The notes: generated from the sequence alone by a model not told the origin. Positions 37,285 through 46,940 are shown, counted from the stretch's first letter. The stretch: 64,000 nucleotides of DNA from Photobacterium frigidiphilum (GCF_003025615.1 NZ_PYMJ01000030.1:19876-83875); one strand, 5' to 3'. Numbers and translations are program-made.

Positions 37285-37360
37285 TTTAAGTGTCCTTAAC
37301 TCTGCATTAGACGTATTTCGTTACACTTTTCCCCCGTCAAAACCCTACTTACGCTTTTAA

Positions 37361-37418
37361 AAATGATCATTATCAATAAAAATCATTCTCGTTTGCGTTC
37401 TAATAATGAGAATTATTA
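37361..37418. promoter_or_regulatory. Fur boxes upstream of siderophore transporter operon
   Basis: Two Fur-like sites. The first (about 37361-37393) contains AATGATCATTATCAATA and AATCATTCTC. The second (37401-37418) is TAATAAT-GAGA-ATTATTA with perfect seven-base arms. They lie directly before the binding-protein gene, predicting Fur repression when iron is abundant. Confidence 0.8.
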
Positions 37419-37445
37419 CTTCTTAAACGTTAGGTTTATCTGACA

Positions 37446-38360
37446 ATGCGTTTTTCTTCATACCTAAAAATACTGACTCTTTTTAGCATTTTCACGTTAA
37501 GTGCTATAGCGCAGGCTGAAAGCATTACCATCGAACATTCGCTTGGCAAAGTAACTCTTGAAAACACTCCCCAGCGTGTTGTGGTGGTTGGAGGGCATGG
37601 TAGTTTAGATACATTAAATCGTCTGGGTATTAAGCCTGTTGGCGTCGTTACTAATATGCTTCCAGAATACCTAAAGGAATACGGCGAAGGTGAAACGACT
37701 TCAATCGGCAGCATGAAAGAAGTCGATTTTGAAACCATTTTCACGCTAAAGCCTGACATTATTATTGCCGAAAGCCGCATGGTTGATTCCTATTCAACAC
37801 TGTCTTCAATTGCCCCTACGGTAATGTATATGGTGGATAATGGTGACTACTGGAATGACACTCAAAAAAATTGGCGCATGCTAGGGAAAATCTTCGACAA
37901 AGAAGAACAAGTTGAAACGATTATTACTAATACACAATCGCAGCTTACTCATACTCGTAAAAAAATTGAGAGCCAAAACCTCAAGACATTAGCCATTATG
38001 AATAGTGGTAATAACATCTCTATGTTTGGTCATAAAAGCCGTTTCTCTGTCATTTTTGATGAATTCGGTTTTCAAGAAGCACGCTCTTCAGAATCACAAA
38101 ATTCGCATGGTAATTTGATTTCGTTTGAGTTTATTGCTGAAGCCGCGCCTGACGTCATCTTCATTCTCGATCGTGAAAGTGCCATTGGAGAAAGCTCTGG
38201 TAAAGCACAAGCTTTATTCAATAACGTATTAATGAAATCGACACCCGCTTATAAAAATAACCGCATCGTTTATTTAAACCCTAGCGCTTGGTATCTCACC
38301 ATTGCAGGAATGGACGCAACTCAAATCATGATTGACGATGTCAATTCTGCTAATAAATAA
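37446..38360 (+). CDS. Siderophore ABC transporter, periplasmic binding protein (VctP/FatB/CeuE-like)
   Basis: A 304-residue periplasmic iron-siderophore binding protein. A signal peptide lies at about 1-24 (ending AQA), with no lipobox. The helical-backbone binding fold shows RVVVVGGHGSLDTLNRLG, GEGETTSIGS and LKPDIIIAES. It is first of four genes encoding a full importer, behind Fur boxes. It resembles the Vibrio catechol-siderophore set VctPDGC, but the siderophore is not identifiable. Confidence 0.88.
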   Translation: MRFSSYLKILTLFSIFTLSAIAQAESITIEHSLGKVTLENTPQRVVVVGGHGSLDTLNRLGIKPVGVVTNMLPEYLKEYGEGETTSIGSMKEVDFETIFTLKPDIIIAESRMVDSYSTLSSIAPTVMYMVDNGDYWNDTQKNWRMLGKIFDKEEQVETIITNTQSQLTHTRKKIESQNLKTLAIMNSGNNISMFGHKSRFSVIFDEFGFQEARSSESQNSHGNLISFEFIAEAAPDVIFILDRESAIGESSGKAQALFNNVLMKSTPAYKNNRIVYLNPSAWYLTIAGMDATQIMIDDVNSANK

Positions 38361-38406
38361 TCATAGAATGCCCAGTTTTTCTGGGCTCTTACACATTATA
38401 TAACCT

Positions 38407-39366
38407 ATGTATAACATCAAAATTCTCTCTGCTTTTATCGCGCTAATAACACTAAGCATAACGTCACTCTTCATTGGTGTTGCAGACATCAGTTTACAAG
38501 GCGTGATCAGTGGCGACCTTCAAAACCAAACAATTTTCTTTTCAAGTCGCCTGCCTCGCTTATTATCTATTGCGCTTGCTGGTGCTGGATTAAGTGTTGC
38601 TGGCCTTATCATGCAGCAAATTTGCCAAAATCGCTTCGCCTCCCCCTCTACCACGGGTACGGTTGATTGTGCCCTACTCGGTTACGTACTGAGTTTGGTA
38701 TTTTTTACCGGTGTCAGCCAATGGGCAAACCTTGCCATCATTTTTCTTTTTTCTGTGGTTGGCACACTGATTTTTGTTCGCTTTCTACAAAAACTAAAAT
38801 TCAAAAATACTGTACTGGTTCCGCTTATTGGCATCATGTACGGCAATGTCGTCTCTGCGTTAACCACTTTCATTGCTTACCGATTTGATCTAGTACAAAC
38901 AATGTCAGCATGGACAGTCGCTAATTTTGCCTCAGTGTTACAGGGTAACTATGAGTTTCTGTATCTCGCATTGCCAGCAGGAATGATTGCCTACTATTAT
39001 GCTAGCCAATTCAGCGCTGCTAGCGTTGGGGAAAGCTTTGCAAAAAATATAGGGCTCGATTATCAGAAGATCATCTTAATCGGTGTTTTGATCGTCGCGG
39101 TTCTAGCATCTTCGGTTGTGATGATTGTAGGGGTAATACCTTTTCTTGGTCTTATTGTACCTAATCTAGTCGCTATTTTTATGGGTGATAATATGCGTCG
39201 AAACCTACCATGGACAGCCTACTGGGGTGTGATTATGGTACTGGCTTGTGACATTCTCGGACGCGTCCTTATCTTCCCTTATGAAATACCAATTTCGATG
39301 ATCATTAGTATATTCGGCGGTGTTGTGTTTATTACTTTAGTGCTAAGAGACAAGTCGAATGCGTGA
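38407..39366 (+). CDS. Siderophore ABC transporter permease 1 (VctD/FatD/CeuB-like)
   Basis: A 319-residue FecCD-type permease with about nine membrane helices; SSRLPRLLSIALAGAGLSVAG and VIPFLGLIVPN are family hallmarks. Its stop overlaps the next gene's start by eight bases, showing translational coupling with the second permease. Confidence 0.9.
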   Translation: MYNIKILSAFIALITLSITSLFIGVADISLQGVISGDLQNQTIFFSSRLPRLLSIALAGAGLSVAGLIMQQICQNRFASPSTTGTVDCALLGYVLSLVFFTGVSQWANLAIIFLFSVVGTLIFVRFLQKLKFKNTVLVPLIGIMYGNVVSALTTFIAYRFDLVQTMSAWTVANFASVLQGNYEFLYLALPAGMIAYYYASQFSAASVGESFAKNIGLDYQKIILIGVLIVAVLASSVVMIVGVIPFLGLIVPNLVAIFMGDNMRRNLPWTAYWGVIMVLACDILGRVLIFPYEIPISMIISIFGGVVFITLVLRDKSNA

Positions 39367-40309
39367 TTCATATAAAGTACTTTCATTGGCTTTAATCAGC
39401 ATATTAATTATTGGCTATTTCATTGGCCAAGGGCTTAATGCGCAAAACTATGCTTTCTTTCTCTCTTTAAGGTTACCAAAAATACTCGCGATTATATTGG
39501 CAGCCGTCGCGATTTCTACGTCTTCACTGGTATTTCAAACCATTACCAACAATCGTATTTTGACACCATCAATTCTTGGCTTCGACTCACTCTATGTCAT
39601 GATTCAAGTCATTATTGTGGTTATGTTCGGTAGTATGAGCGTTTGGTTTATTGATGCAAAAATCAACTTTCTGATATCAGCTGCCATTATGAGTGGTTTC
39701 TCTATGCTGTTATTTAGTCTTTATTTCCGACGCAAAAACAGCAACGTATTTACACTCTTACTGATTGGTATTGTTTGCGGCAGTTTATTTAGCAGTGTGG
39801 CGAATTTCTTTACCATGCTGCTTGATCCTAATGAGTTTGCTAACTTACAAAACACAATGTTTGCAAGTTTCAATAACGTTAACAGTGAACTCGTTTATTG
39901 GTCTATCTTGCCGCTTGCACTTTGCCTTGCCTACCTATACCGACTTTCCAATAAGTTAGATGTATTCTGGCTGGGCATTGATAACGCAAAAAGCTTGGGA
40001 GTAGATACGCATAAAATCACCATGCAGGTAATGATGAGTATTACCCTAATGATTGCAATATCCACAGCATTAGTTGGCCCTATTTTATTCTTTGGCTTAA
40101 TTGTTGTCAGCTTAACGCGCCAAATGTTCAGCCGTTATCACCATCGTTTTTTAATGCTTGCTTCTAGCTTGCTATCCATCGTTTTACTCGTTGGTGGGCA
40201 GTGGTTAATTGAAAAGGTGTTCGCCTTTGATACCACGATTAGCGTGATCATCAACTTTGTTGGCGGTGGCTACTTTCTCTTTCTTTTAATGCGTAATAAG
40301 TTCGATTAA
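39359..40309 (+). CDS. Siderophore ABC transporter permease 2 (VctG/FatC/CeuC-like)
   Basis: A 316-residue FecCD-type permease (SLRLPKILAIILAAVAIS, then ALVGPILFFGLIVVSLTRQ). It is translationally coupled to the first permease and to the ATPase gene two bases later, and forms a heterodimer with permease 1. Confidence 0.9.
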   Translation: MRDSYKVLSLALISILIIGYFIGQGLNAQNYAFFLSLRLPKILAIILAAVAISTSSLVFQTITNNRILTPSILGFDSLYVMIQVIIVVMFGSMSVWFIDAKINFLISAAIMSGFSMLLFSLYFRRKNSNVFTLLLIGIVCGSLFSSVANFFTMLLDPNEFANLQNTMFASFNNVNSELVYWSILPLALCLAYLYRLSNKLDVFWLGIDNAKSLGVDTHKITMQVMMSITLMIAISTALVGPILFFGLIVVSLTRQMFSRYHHRFLMLASSLLSIVLLVGGQWLIEKVFAFDTTISVIINFVGGGYFLFLLMRNKFD

Positions 40310-40311
40310 AC

Positions 40312-41073
40312 ATGATTAAATTAACTGGATTATCAAAAAAATATAACGATACTTTCGTTGTTAGAAATGCCGATGCCTTATTTCCATTAGGAGAAGTCAC
40401 ATCCATTATTGGTCCTAATGGTGCAGGTAAGAGTACCTTGCTATCAATGGCGAGTCGCTTAACAGAAAGCGACGCAGGTGAAGTACTGATTGCAGAAAAG
40501 CCCTTATCACAATGGGATACCCAAGCATTATCTAAACGTTTAGCGGTTTTACGTCAGTCTAATAACGTTAACATGCGTTTCACAGTTCGTGAATTAGTGG
40601 CTTTTGGGCGATTTCCTCATTGCCAAGGGCGACTTAAAGCTGAAGATAATCATATTATTGATCAAGCGCTTAGCCATTTAGATATTGAGAATATACAAGA
40701 TAAATTTCTTGATCAACTGAGTGGCGGTCAACGTCAGATGGCTTTTATTGCGATGGTTGTAGCCCAAGACACTGACTATATTTTTCTTGATGAACCCTTA
40801 AATAATCTTGATATCAAACACTCGGTCGAGATTATGCAAACACTTCGTAAACTCGCTCACGAGCTAAAAAAAGCCGTGGTGATTGTTATTCACGATATCA
40901 ACTTTTCGTCTTGTTATTCCGATAATATCGTCGCGATGCGCAGAGGTGAAGTGATTAAAAGTGGCAAAGTACATGATGTAATCCAAAAGAATATCATGGA
41001 AGATATCTACAATATTCCGTTTGATATTCAAGAAGTGAACGGTAAACGTATTTGCCTTTATTACGGTAGCTAA
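40312..41073 (+). CDS. Siderophore ABC transporter ATPase (VctC/CeuD-like)
   Basis: A 253-residue ATPase. Walker A GPNGAGKST, Q-loop RLAVLRQ, signature LSGGQ, Walker B DYIFLDEP and switch His in VVIVIHDINF. It energises uptake across the inner membrane. Last gene of the operon; a bidirectional terminator follows. Confidence 0.93.
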   Translation: MIKLTGLSKKYNDTFVVRNADALFPLGEVTSIIGPNGAGKSTLLSMASRLTESDAGEVLIAEKPLSQWDTQALSKRLAVLRQSNNVNMRFTVRELVAFGRFPHCQGRLKAEDNHIIDQALSHLDIENIQDKFLDQLSGGQRQMAFIAMVVAQDTDYIFLDEPLNNLDIKHSVEIMQTLRKLAHELKKAVVIVIHDINFSSCYSDNIVAMRRGEVIKSGKVHDVIQKNIMEDIYNIPFDIQEVNGKRICLYYGS

Positions 41074-41135
41074 TTGTCACGCTTGTTCAGCGTAATAGCG
41101 GTTGTATTAAGCTTAGAGAATATACAAACGAAAAA

Positions 41136-41159
41136 GCCCTCAAGCTAAGCTTTGAGGGC
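41136..41159. terminator. Bidirectional terminator
   Basis: Arms GCCCTCAA/TTTGAGGGC with AGC/GCT inner pairing; on the minus strand it is followed by TTTTTCGTTTG, a classical rho-independent signal for the TauE gene, and it also lies after the plus-strand siderophore operon. Confidence 0.75.
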
Positions 41160-41229
41160 AATATTGAGCACTAAGACTACAATGTATTACTTCTTTATTC
41201 TTCCATCATTTAAGTGACGTACTTACGCG

Positions 41230-41988
41230 TTAGAACGCAAGCCCATCCCAAAATAATTTACTGCCAGATAAAAAGAGAAAGAAATAACACAATTTATATA
41301 TCAAATCTTGGCTAACACGGTGCAATATATTAATCCCTAATTTTACGCCAACTGGGGCTAGCGGCATTAATATGAACGCAGTTAATAAATTGGTTTGATC
41401 AAACTCGCCAAGTAATGTGTAAGGCACTAATTTAAATAAATTGATAATGCCAAATAGTACAGCCATGGTCGCAACAAGCACGACTTTATCAAGCTTTAAC
41501 GGTAATAAATAAATACTAGCGGGGCCGCCACCAGCATGAATAGCAGTACTCGAAAAACCACTCAGTACACTCCAAAACCAAGCCGTTATTACACCCGATA
41601 TCACACCCGGTTTTTTCTTTACTTTGTGGCTAGAGGCAATGTACTGCAAACAAAACAAGAGTGATAACCCACCGATTAACAATTTCAATCCCGCTTCCGG
41701 CGTAACACTCAGAAATAAACCAGCGAGTACAACACCTACTACTGCACCGGGTAGCATTAATTTGATCTGAGCATAATCTGCATGTCGGTAATGCTCTTTT
41801 ATCGCAAAGACATCCATTAAACATAAGATGGGTAAAAGAATCGCGGCAGCTTGAGTGGGGGCAATCGTTAATGCCATTAATGGCACGGCAATAATACCTA
41901 ATGCACCGCCCAAACCACCTTTACCGATCCCATAGATTAATACTGCAGGAATTGCAGTGGCATAAAACCAAGGATCGGAAACGATCAT
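41230..41988 (-). CDS. TauE/SafE-family membrane transporter
   Basis: A 252-residue protein with about eight helices and the TauE/SafE pattern (GKGGLGGALGIIAVPLMAL, with AILLPILCLMDVF and STAIHAGGGPASIYLL). Members export sulfite or organosulphur anions. It follows the TIM-barrel isomerase gene with a 57-base gap in the same direction, so both may act on one substrate. The substrate is not known. Confidence 0.85.
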   Translation of the reverse strand: MIVSDPWFYATAIPAVLIYGIGKGGLGGALGIIAVPLMALTIAPTQAAAILLPILCLMDVFAIKEHYRHADYAQIKLMLPGAVVGVVLAGLFLSVTPEAGLKLLIGGLSLLFCLQYIASSHKVKKKPGVISGVITAWFWSVLSGFSSTAIHAGGGPASIYLLPLKLDKVVLVATMAVLFGIINLFKLVPYTLLGEFDQTNLLTAFILMPLAPVGVKLGINILHRVSQDLIYKLCYFFLFLSGSKLFWDGLAF

Positions 41989-42045
41989 ATAATTTATCCA
42001 TCTACGATCATAAATATAAAAGAGCTGTTTCTTAACAGATCAACC

Positions 42046-42936
42046 CTAGCCAAAACCTCTTTTCGCTAAATACTTACGACTGCGCTTTATATCAGGTAGC
42101 GTTGTAGAAGAATTACGGGGATCGCGCTCTTGCTCTATGGTTATCCACCCTGTGTAACCAATTTCAGTCAGCACTTGTTGAACTGCATCATAATCGACGG
42201 CACCTTCGCCAATTGGGCACATCACCCCATCAGCACATGCTTGCCAAAAACCAACCCGAGATTCGATAACACTGTGCAATACAGCATCATTTACGTCTTT
42301 AAAGTGCACGTAATCTAAACGGTTAGCATACTGCTTCAAGCTTTTAGCTGGGTCCATTCCTGCATAATATAAGTGACCTGTATCAAGGCATAGCCCCACT
42401 TCATCATGAGTCAGATCTGCCAGCATACGGTCGACTTCATCTTCATATTCGATATAGCCACCTGCATGGGGGTGAACAACCGCACGAATATCAAATGCTT
42501 TAGCAATCGCACTAATCTGGCGAATGGTATTCATCATCACCGACCACTTACTATTTTCTAACCGTGGCGCTAAATCGCTTAACCCTGCAAACTGGCTACG
42601 CACATCATTAACACAATCGATAACAACCAATTTATCGGTACCGATTTTTTGTAATAAAGCACACAGCGTTTTTGTTTTGTTGAGTATGTCAGTTTGGCTA
42701 TCGATATCAGATAACGGTTCGAAAATCGTTCCTGCGCAAATCTCAAGCTCTTTCATAAATAAAGCCGTATTCACTGAATCGGCATCTAACGGCACAAAAC
42801 CATATGGCCCTAGCTCTAATCCTGCAAAGCCAGCTTCATTTGTTTCATGTAATACATGCAGCCAATCTGGATTATGAGGATTACCAGCCGATTCCACGCC
42901 CCAACAGCAAGGTGCACACGCAATCATATAACTCAT
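42046..42936 (-). CDS. TIM-barrel sugar isomerase/epimerase (IolE/Hyi-like)
   Basis: A 296-residue xylose-isomerase-like TIM-barrel protein. Metal-binding and catalytic acids are suggested by LELGPYGF, AVVHPHAGGYIEYEDEV, GLCLDTGHLYYAGMDP, DYVHFKDVN and GWITIEQERDP. AGGAG lies upstream of the ATG. The match is closest to inosose dehydratase/hydroxypyruvate isomerase; no inositol genes are nearby, so the sugar remains unknown. A palindrome lies in the divergent promoter region. Confidence 0.8.
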   Translation of the reverse strand: MSYMIACAPCCWGVESAGNPHNPDWLHVLHETNEAGFAGLELGPYGFVPLDADSVNTALFMKELEICAGTIFEPLSDIDSQTDILNKTKTLCALLQKIGTDKLVVIDCVNDVRSQFAGLSDLAPRLENSKWSVMMNTIRQISAIAKAFDIRAVVHPHAGGYIEYEDEVDRMLADLTHDEVGLCLDTGHLYYAGMDPAKSLKQYANRLDYVHFKDVNDAVLHSVIESRVGFWQACADGVMCPIGEGAVDYDAVQQVLTEIGYTGWITIEQERDPRNSSTTLPDIKRSRKYLAKRGFG

Positions 42937-43001
42937 GTTCTACTCCTTTTATATACAGGAATTTTTAACTCTTTCTACTATACGGACTTTTCCTATCGTG
43001 G

Positions 43002-43023
43002 CGGTTTGCATTTTTGCAAACCG
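43002..43023. promoter_or_regulatory. 22-bp palindrome in divergent promoter region
   Basis: Nine-base perfect arms CGGTTTGCA/TGCAAACCG around TTTT, between the divergent TIM-barrel and atoB genes. Position fits an operator, although a short hairpin in an RNA leader is also possible. Confidence 0.55.
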
Positions 43024-43110
43024 GGTTTGATCTAATGGCGATAACACCCAAATCAAACATCCTTTTACACTGAATCTGTATTCGATAATCCATGAAAACA
43101 GGATGAAGTT

Positions 43111-44322
43111 ATGGAACCCATTTACATCGTAGCGGCAAAGCGTACTCCTATTGGCAGTTTTAACGGCTCTCTAGCCCCTGTATCGGCACCTGAACTGGGG
43201 GCCATTGCCATTCGCGGCGCATTGAATCAGTGCCAACTTGATCCCACGCTTATCGATGAAGTGATTGTGGGTAACGTATTAAGTGCCAGCATTGGCATGG
43301 GGCCAGGCAGACAAGCAGCAATCGCCGCAGGTATTCCCGACACGGTGCCCGCTTATACCCTTAACATGATTTGCGGTAGCGGCATGAAAACCGTCATGGA
43401 TGCGGCTAGCCATATCCGTTCAGGTGATGCTGAAATCATTGTGGCATGTGGTATGGAAAACATGTCTCAAGCCCCTTTTTTGCAGTCTTATCAAATGCGT
43501 GCTGGCGTTCGAATGGGCAACCAAACCATTGAAGACAGTATTATTAAAGACGGGCTAACCGATGTATTTAATCAATATCACATGGGTATTACTGCTGAAA
43601 ATATCGCAGAAAAACTCAATATATCGCGAAAAGAACAAGATGCCTTTGCCCTCTTTAGCCAAAAAAATGCAGCAATAGCACTAGAAAGTCATGGCTTTAA
43701 ATCTGAAATAGAACCCGTAAATGTGACTCACCGTCGCCAGCAAAATTGCGTTGTAACCGACGAGTATCCGAAGACGAATACCACAGCAGAATCACTCGCT
43801 AACTTACGTCCAGCCTTCAAGAAAGACGGAACAGTTACAGCAGGTAATGCATCAGGTATCAATGATGGTGCAGCGGCGATTATTCTGGCGTCTAAATCAG
43901 CGCTTGAACGTTACCAATTAACACCTATTGCTGAAATTGTGGGTTACGGCCAAGCCGGTGTTTCACCTGACGTGATGGGGCTAGGACCAGTACCCGCTAT
44001 TGCGAATGTACTCGATAAAACCCAATTATCGCTGAGTAATATTGAATACTTTGAATTAAATGAAGCTTTTGCGGCGCAAGCACTTGGCGTGGTTAAACAA
44101 TTAGCCGAACAACACGATGTCGACCAACAATGGATATTGGATCGCACCAATCATAACGGTGGTGCCATCGCACTTGGGCATCCGTTAGGTGCATCAGGCA
44201 ACCGTATTCTCGTTAGCCTTATCTATGAATTAGAACGTCAAAACAAAGAGTATGGATTGGCATCGCTATGTATTGGCGGTGGCATGGGAACAGCCGTTAT
44301 CGTTCGTCGTTGCTCGAAATAA
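43111..44322 (+). CDS. atoB: Acetyl-CoA C-acetyltransferase (thiolase)
   Basis: A 403-residue thiolase II. The nucleophile is Cys88 (NMICGSGMK), with His357 in GHPLGASG and Cys387 in LCIGGGMG. AGGATGAAG precedes the ATG. It interconverts acetoacetyl-CoA and two acetyl-CoA. It heads an operon with both CoA-transferase subunits, pointing to acetoacetate and short-chain fatty acid breakdown. Confidence 0.95.
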   Translation: MEPIYIVAAKRTPIGSFNGSLAPVSAPELGAIAIRGALNQCQLDPTLIDEVIVGNVLSASIGMGPGRQAAIAAGIPDTVPAYTLNMICGSGMKTVMDAASHIRSGDAEIIVACGMENMSQAPFLQSYQMRAGVRMGNQTIEDSIIKDGLTDVFNQYHMGITAENIAEKLNISRKEQDAFALFSQKNAAIALESHGFKSEIEPVNVTHRRQQNCVVTDEYPKTNTTAESLANLRPAFKKDGTVTAGNASGINDGAAAIILASKSALERYQLTPIAEIVGYGQAGVSPDVMGLGPVPAIANVLDKTQLSLSNIEYFELNEAFAAQALGVVKQLAEQHDVDQQWILDRTNHNGGAIALGHPLGASGNRILVSLIYELERQNKEYGLASLCIGGGMGTAVIVRRCSK

Positions 44323-44349
44323 GCCTAAAAATGTAAGAAGGAACACAAC

Positions 44350-45003
44350 ATGAAAAAAATGATTTCAGCAGAAGCTATCGCCAGCAAACTCTATGACGGC
44401 ATGACAATCATGATCGGGGGGTTCATGGCAAATGGCGCCCCTGAAGGCTTAATTGATATTTTACTTGCACATAACATCAAAGATATCACCTTGATCACCA
44501 CCGATACTGGCACCCCAATTACAGGTTCAGGTCGACTTATTTCAGAACGCCGTATCAAGAAACTGTATGCATCACATGTTGGTACCAACCCAGAAACAGG
44601 GAGCCAGATGAATGCGGGTGAACTCGATGTTGAGTTAGTACCACAAGGTACATTAGCCGAAAGAATTCGGGCGGGAGGCGCAGGTCTCGGTGGCATTCTA
44701 ACACCAACAGGCTTAGGCACGCTCGTTGCGGAAAACAAACAAGTTATTACAGTAGATGGTGAAGATTTCTTATTAGAAAAGCCCCTTCGTGCTGATTTAG
44801 CCTTTATTCGAGGTTCTATTGTCGATACCAAAGGCAATGTATTTTACAAAAAGACTACGCAGAATTTCAACCCATTAATGGCAACCGCGGCCGACTTAGT
44901 CATAGTCGAAGCCGAAAAGCTCGTCGATGTGGGTCAGATAGAACCAGAGTGCGTTCATACTCCGGGTTTGTTCGTTGATTATGTTTATCAGGGAGGAAAA
45001 TAA
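44350..45003 (+). CDS. atoD: Acetate/acetoacetate CoA-transferase subunit A
   Basis: A 217-residue subunit of a type I CoA-transferase; GGFMANGAPEGLIDIL and GAGLGGILTPTGLGT are alpha-subunit hallmarks. AAGAAGGAA precedes the ATG. It pairs with the next gene to move CoA from acetyl-CoA or succinyl-CoA to acetoacetate or butyrate. Confidence 0.94.
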   Translation: MKKMISAEAIASKLYDGMTIMIGGFMANGAPEGLIDILLAHNIKDITLITTDTGTPITGSGRLISERRIKKLYASHVGTNPETGSQMNAGELDVELVPQGTLAERIRAGGAGLGGILTPTGLGTLVAENKQVITVDGEDFLLEKPLRADLAFIRGSIVDTKGNVFYKKTTQNFNPLMATAADLVIVEAEKLVDVGQIEPECVHTPGLFVDYVYQGGK

Positions 45004-45004
45004 T

Positions 45005-45676
45005 ATGGCGCTAGATAAACATCAAATTCGTCGCAATATCGCATGGCGTGTGGCACAAGAGCTGAACGATGGTGATGTGGTTAATTTAGGCATCGGCATG
45101 CCGTCTCTTGTTGCCAACGAAATTGATTGTGATATCGAACTGATTCTACAATCTGAAAACGGGCTACTCGGCATTGCTAGCTTAGCTGATATTACCAATA
45201 CCGACCCTGATTTGGTTAACGCAGGCGGACAGCCCATTACCGCAGCAGCAGGCGCGAGCTACTTCAATAGTGCCGACTCATTTGCGATTATTCGTGGTGG
45301 TCATGTTGATGTCACCGTTTTGGGTGCATTGCAGGTCGATGAACAAGGTAATTTAGCTAACTGGATTATACCGGGCAAGATGGTTCCCGGCATGGGTGGC
45401 GCGATGGATCTTGTGGTGGGTGCAAAGAAAGTGATTGTATCGATGGAGCACACAGCGAAAGGCAAACATAAACTATTGAACCACTGCACATTGCCGCTAA
45501 CAGCCACCCATCAAGTTAATATGATCATCACTGAAATGGGCGTTATCGAGATAACACCAGAAGGGATGCTATTAACAGAAATCGCCCCAGAATATACGAT
45601 AGAAGAGGTTCAACTGGCCACCGAAGCCACGTTAATCATTGCTGAAAACTTAAGAGTCATCGTCTTCCCTGAATAA
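45005..45676 (+). CDS. atoA: Acetate/acetoacetate CoA-transferase subunit B
   Basis: A 223-residue beta subunit. The catalytic glutamate is Glu51 in QSENGLLG, and GGHVDVTVLGALQVD is typical. GGAGG lies before the ATG, inside the end of atoD, so the genes are coupled. Last gene of the atoBDA operon. No atoC/atoS regulator is in view. Confidence 0.94.
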   Translation: MALDKHQIRRNIAWRVAQELNDGDVVNLGIGMPSLVANEIDCDIELILQSENGLLGIASLADITNTDPDLVNAGGQPITAAAGASYFNSADSFAIIRGGHVDVTVLGALQVDEQGNLANWIIPGKMVPGMGGAMDLVVGAKKVIVSMEHTAKGKHKLLNHCTLPLTATHQVNMIITEMGVIEITPEGMLLTEIAPEYTIEEVQLATEATLIIAENLRVIVFPE

Positions 45677-45761
45677 GACTCCAAATAACGACGGTCTAGA
45701 GCGCATGTGAATGCTACCGATAATTATAAGAAAGTTAGTCAACGCTGATAGCTTTCTTTTT

Positions 45762-45998
45762 CTATTCTCGCTCGGTATCTTTAAGCTGGTCGCCATCGTC
45801 TTGTGTTTTGTCTTTCTTATCGTTACAGCCCATCATTTTCATCATCATGAACATCATTGCACCACAGAAAATCAACTGTATGGCTATTCCGCTAACAGCA
45901 GCAAGCGTAAAGTTACCAATAAAAAGAAAGTACGCTACCGGTATTCCTAAACACAGTGCACAGAGTATTTTACATAGCTTTTTAGTGTTCATTTTCAT
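45762..45998 (-). CDS. Small cysteine/methionine-rich membrane protein
   Basis: A 78-residue protein with two hydrophobic helices, several cysteines near the start and the methionine-rich end of helix 2 (MMFMMMKMMGC). The tail is charged. Methionine clustering suggests metal binding (copper or similar) but this is inference. Family unknown. Confidence 0.55.
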   Translation of the reverse strand: MKMNTKKLCKILCALCLGIPVAYFLFIGNFTLAAVSGIAIQLIFCGAMMFMMMKMMGCNDKKDKTQDDGDQLKDTERE

Positions 45999-46097
45999 GG
46001 CGATAATAACCTTTATATTATTGATTTATTAATTTGCTTGTACTTTCATATTCACTTGGAGTTTATTTCTGCTGCTATGCGTTGTTAGTTGCCCGTG

Positions 46098-46349
46098 CTA
46101 GCAGTCCATTTGTCCCATCATTTTCACGCCTGAGCTTTTAATGGTTGTCATTACCTTAGAGTGCATATCTTCACCGACCAATCTCTGTGGGACGACAACA
46201 TCCATAGCCGCTTGTGGTATATCATTTATCTCTACAACACCCCATACACCGCCTTTCTGCGGCATAACGTCGATGATTAGAAAATTCGCAAAAGCTAAAC
46301 CTACTAATACCGAGACTCCCAAGAGGAACATTGTAATTGTCTGGTTCAT
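46098..46349 (-). CDS. Small membrane-anchored hypothetical protein
   Basis: An 83-residue protein with an N-terminal hydrophobic anchor (about 7-28) and a short soluble tail ending KMMGQMDC. It follows the same direction as its neighbours with about 200-base gaps. No family recognised. Confidence 0.5.
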   Translation of the reverse strand: MNQTITMFLLGVSVLVGLAFANFLIIDVMPQKGGVWGVVEINDIPQAAMDVVVPQRLVGEDMHSKVMTTIKSSGVKMMGQMDC

Positions 46350-46541
46350 AACGTTACCTTCTTAGGCGTTATTAGCTGAATCTCTCGATGGTATGGAAAG
46401 AGCTTAAAGCTTCCAGTTACTAGAAGGTCAAGAGCAAGGTATAAAATAAAAAGCACGCCCTTATAACGTAAAAAAGACCACCTACTGGCAGCCTTTCTAT
46501 GATTTACACATCGGATCTTATGGTGAACAAATCAACGTTGT

Positions 46542-46940
46542 CTATTCAGACTGGTTGGTTCCACATCCATATTTTTCTTGGAAAAACGCCAACATACCAC
46601 TCGCTAAAGAGTTCTGGTGCTTCGCTTTATTCTGATAATACCAATAGACGAAATCCCATCTAAGTTTGTCTAACCAATTGAGCTCTTGTGATATACAAAT
46701 ATTATCCGTTTTACTTGCAACAAGAGCTTGAGCATATCCTGCGAGATACAACTCACACCAGACCTCATATTCTGCACCATCTCTGGCATCAGCCTCGCCT
46801 TCAAGACAAATTTCAGCAAACTCTTGAAAGTTCAAATGACCATTTTTATGAATAGACTCTGCATTTAGCCCAGAACTCAGCGACAACAAAATAGTCAGAC
46901 TTAATGCTTGAAACCACGAAAAAAACACTTTAACTTTCAT
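46542..46940 (-). CDS. Secreted protein with Rap1a/Tai-like pattern
   Basis: A 132-residue protein with a signal peptide (about 1-27, ending LNA). The mature part has an ordered Cys pattern: ICLEG, VWCELYLAGYAQAL, NICIS, and a C-terminal ASGMLAFFQEKYGCG. This spacing recalls Rap1a/Tai-domain proteins, some of which are immunity proteins to type VI effectors, but no effector is next to it. It lies just upstream of, and in the same direction as, nothing with clear function. Confidence 0.6.
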   Translation of the reverse strand: MKVKVFFSWFQALSLTILLSLSSGLNAESIHKNGHLNFQEFAEICLEGEADARDGAEYEVWCELYLAGYAQALVASKTDNICISQELNWLDKLRWDFVYWYYQNKAKHQNSLASGMLAFFQEKYGCGTNQSE

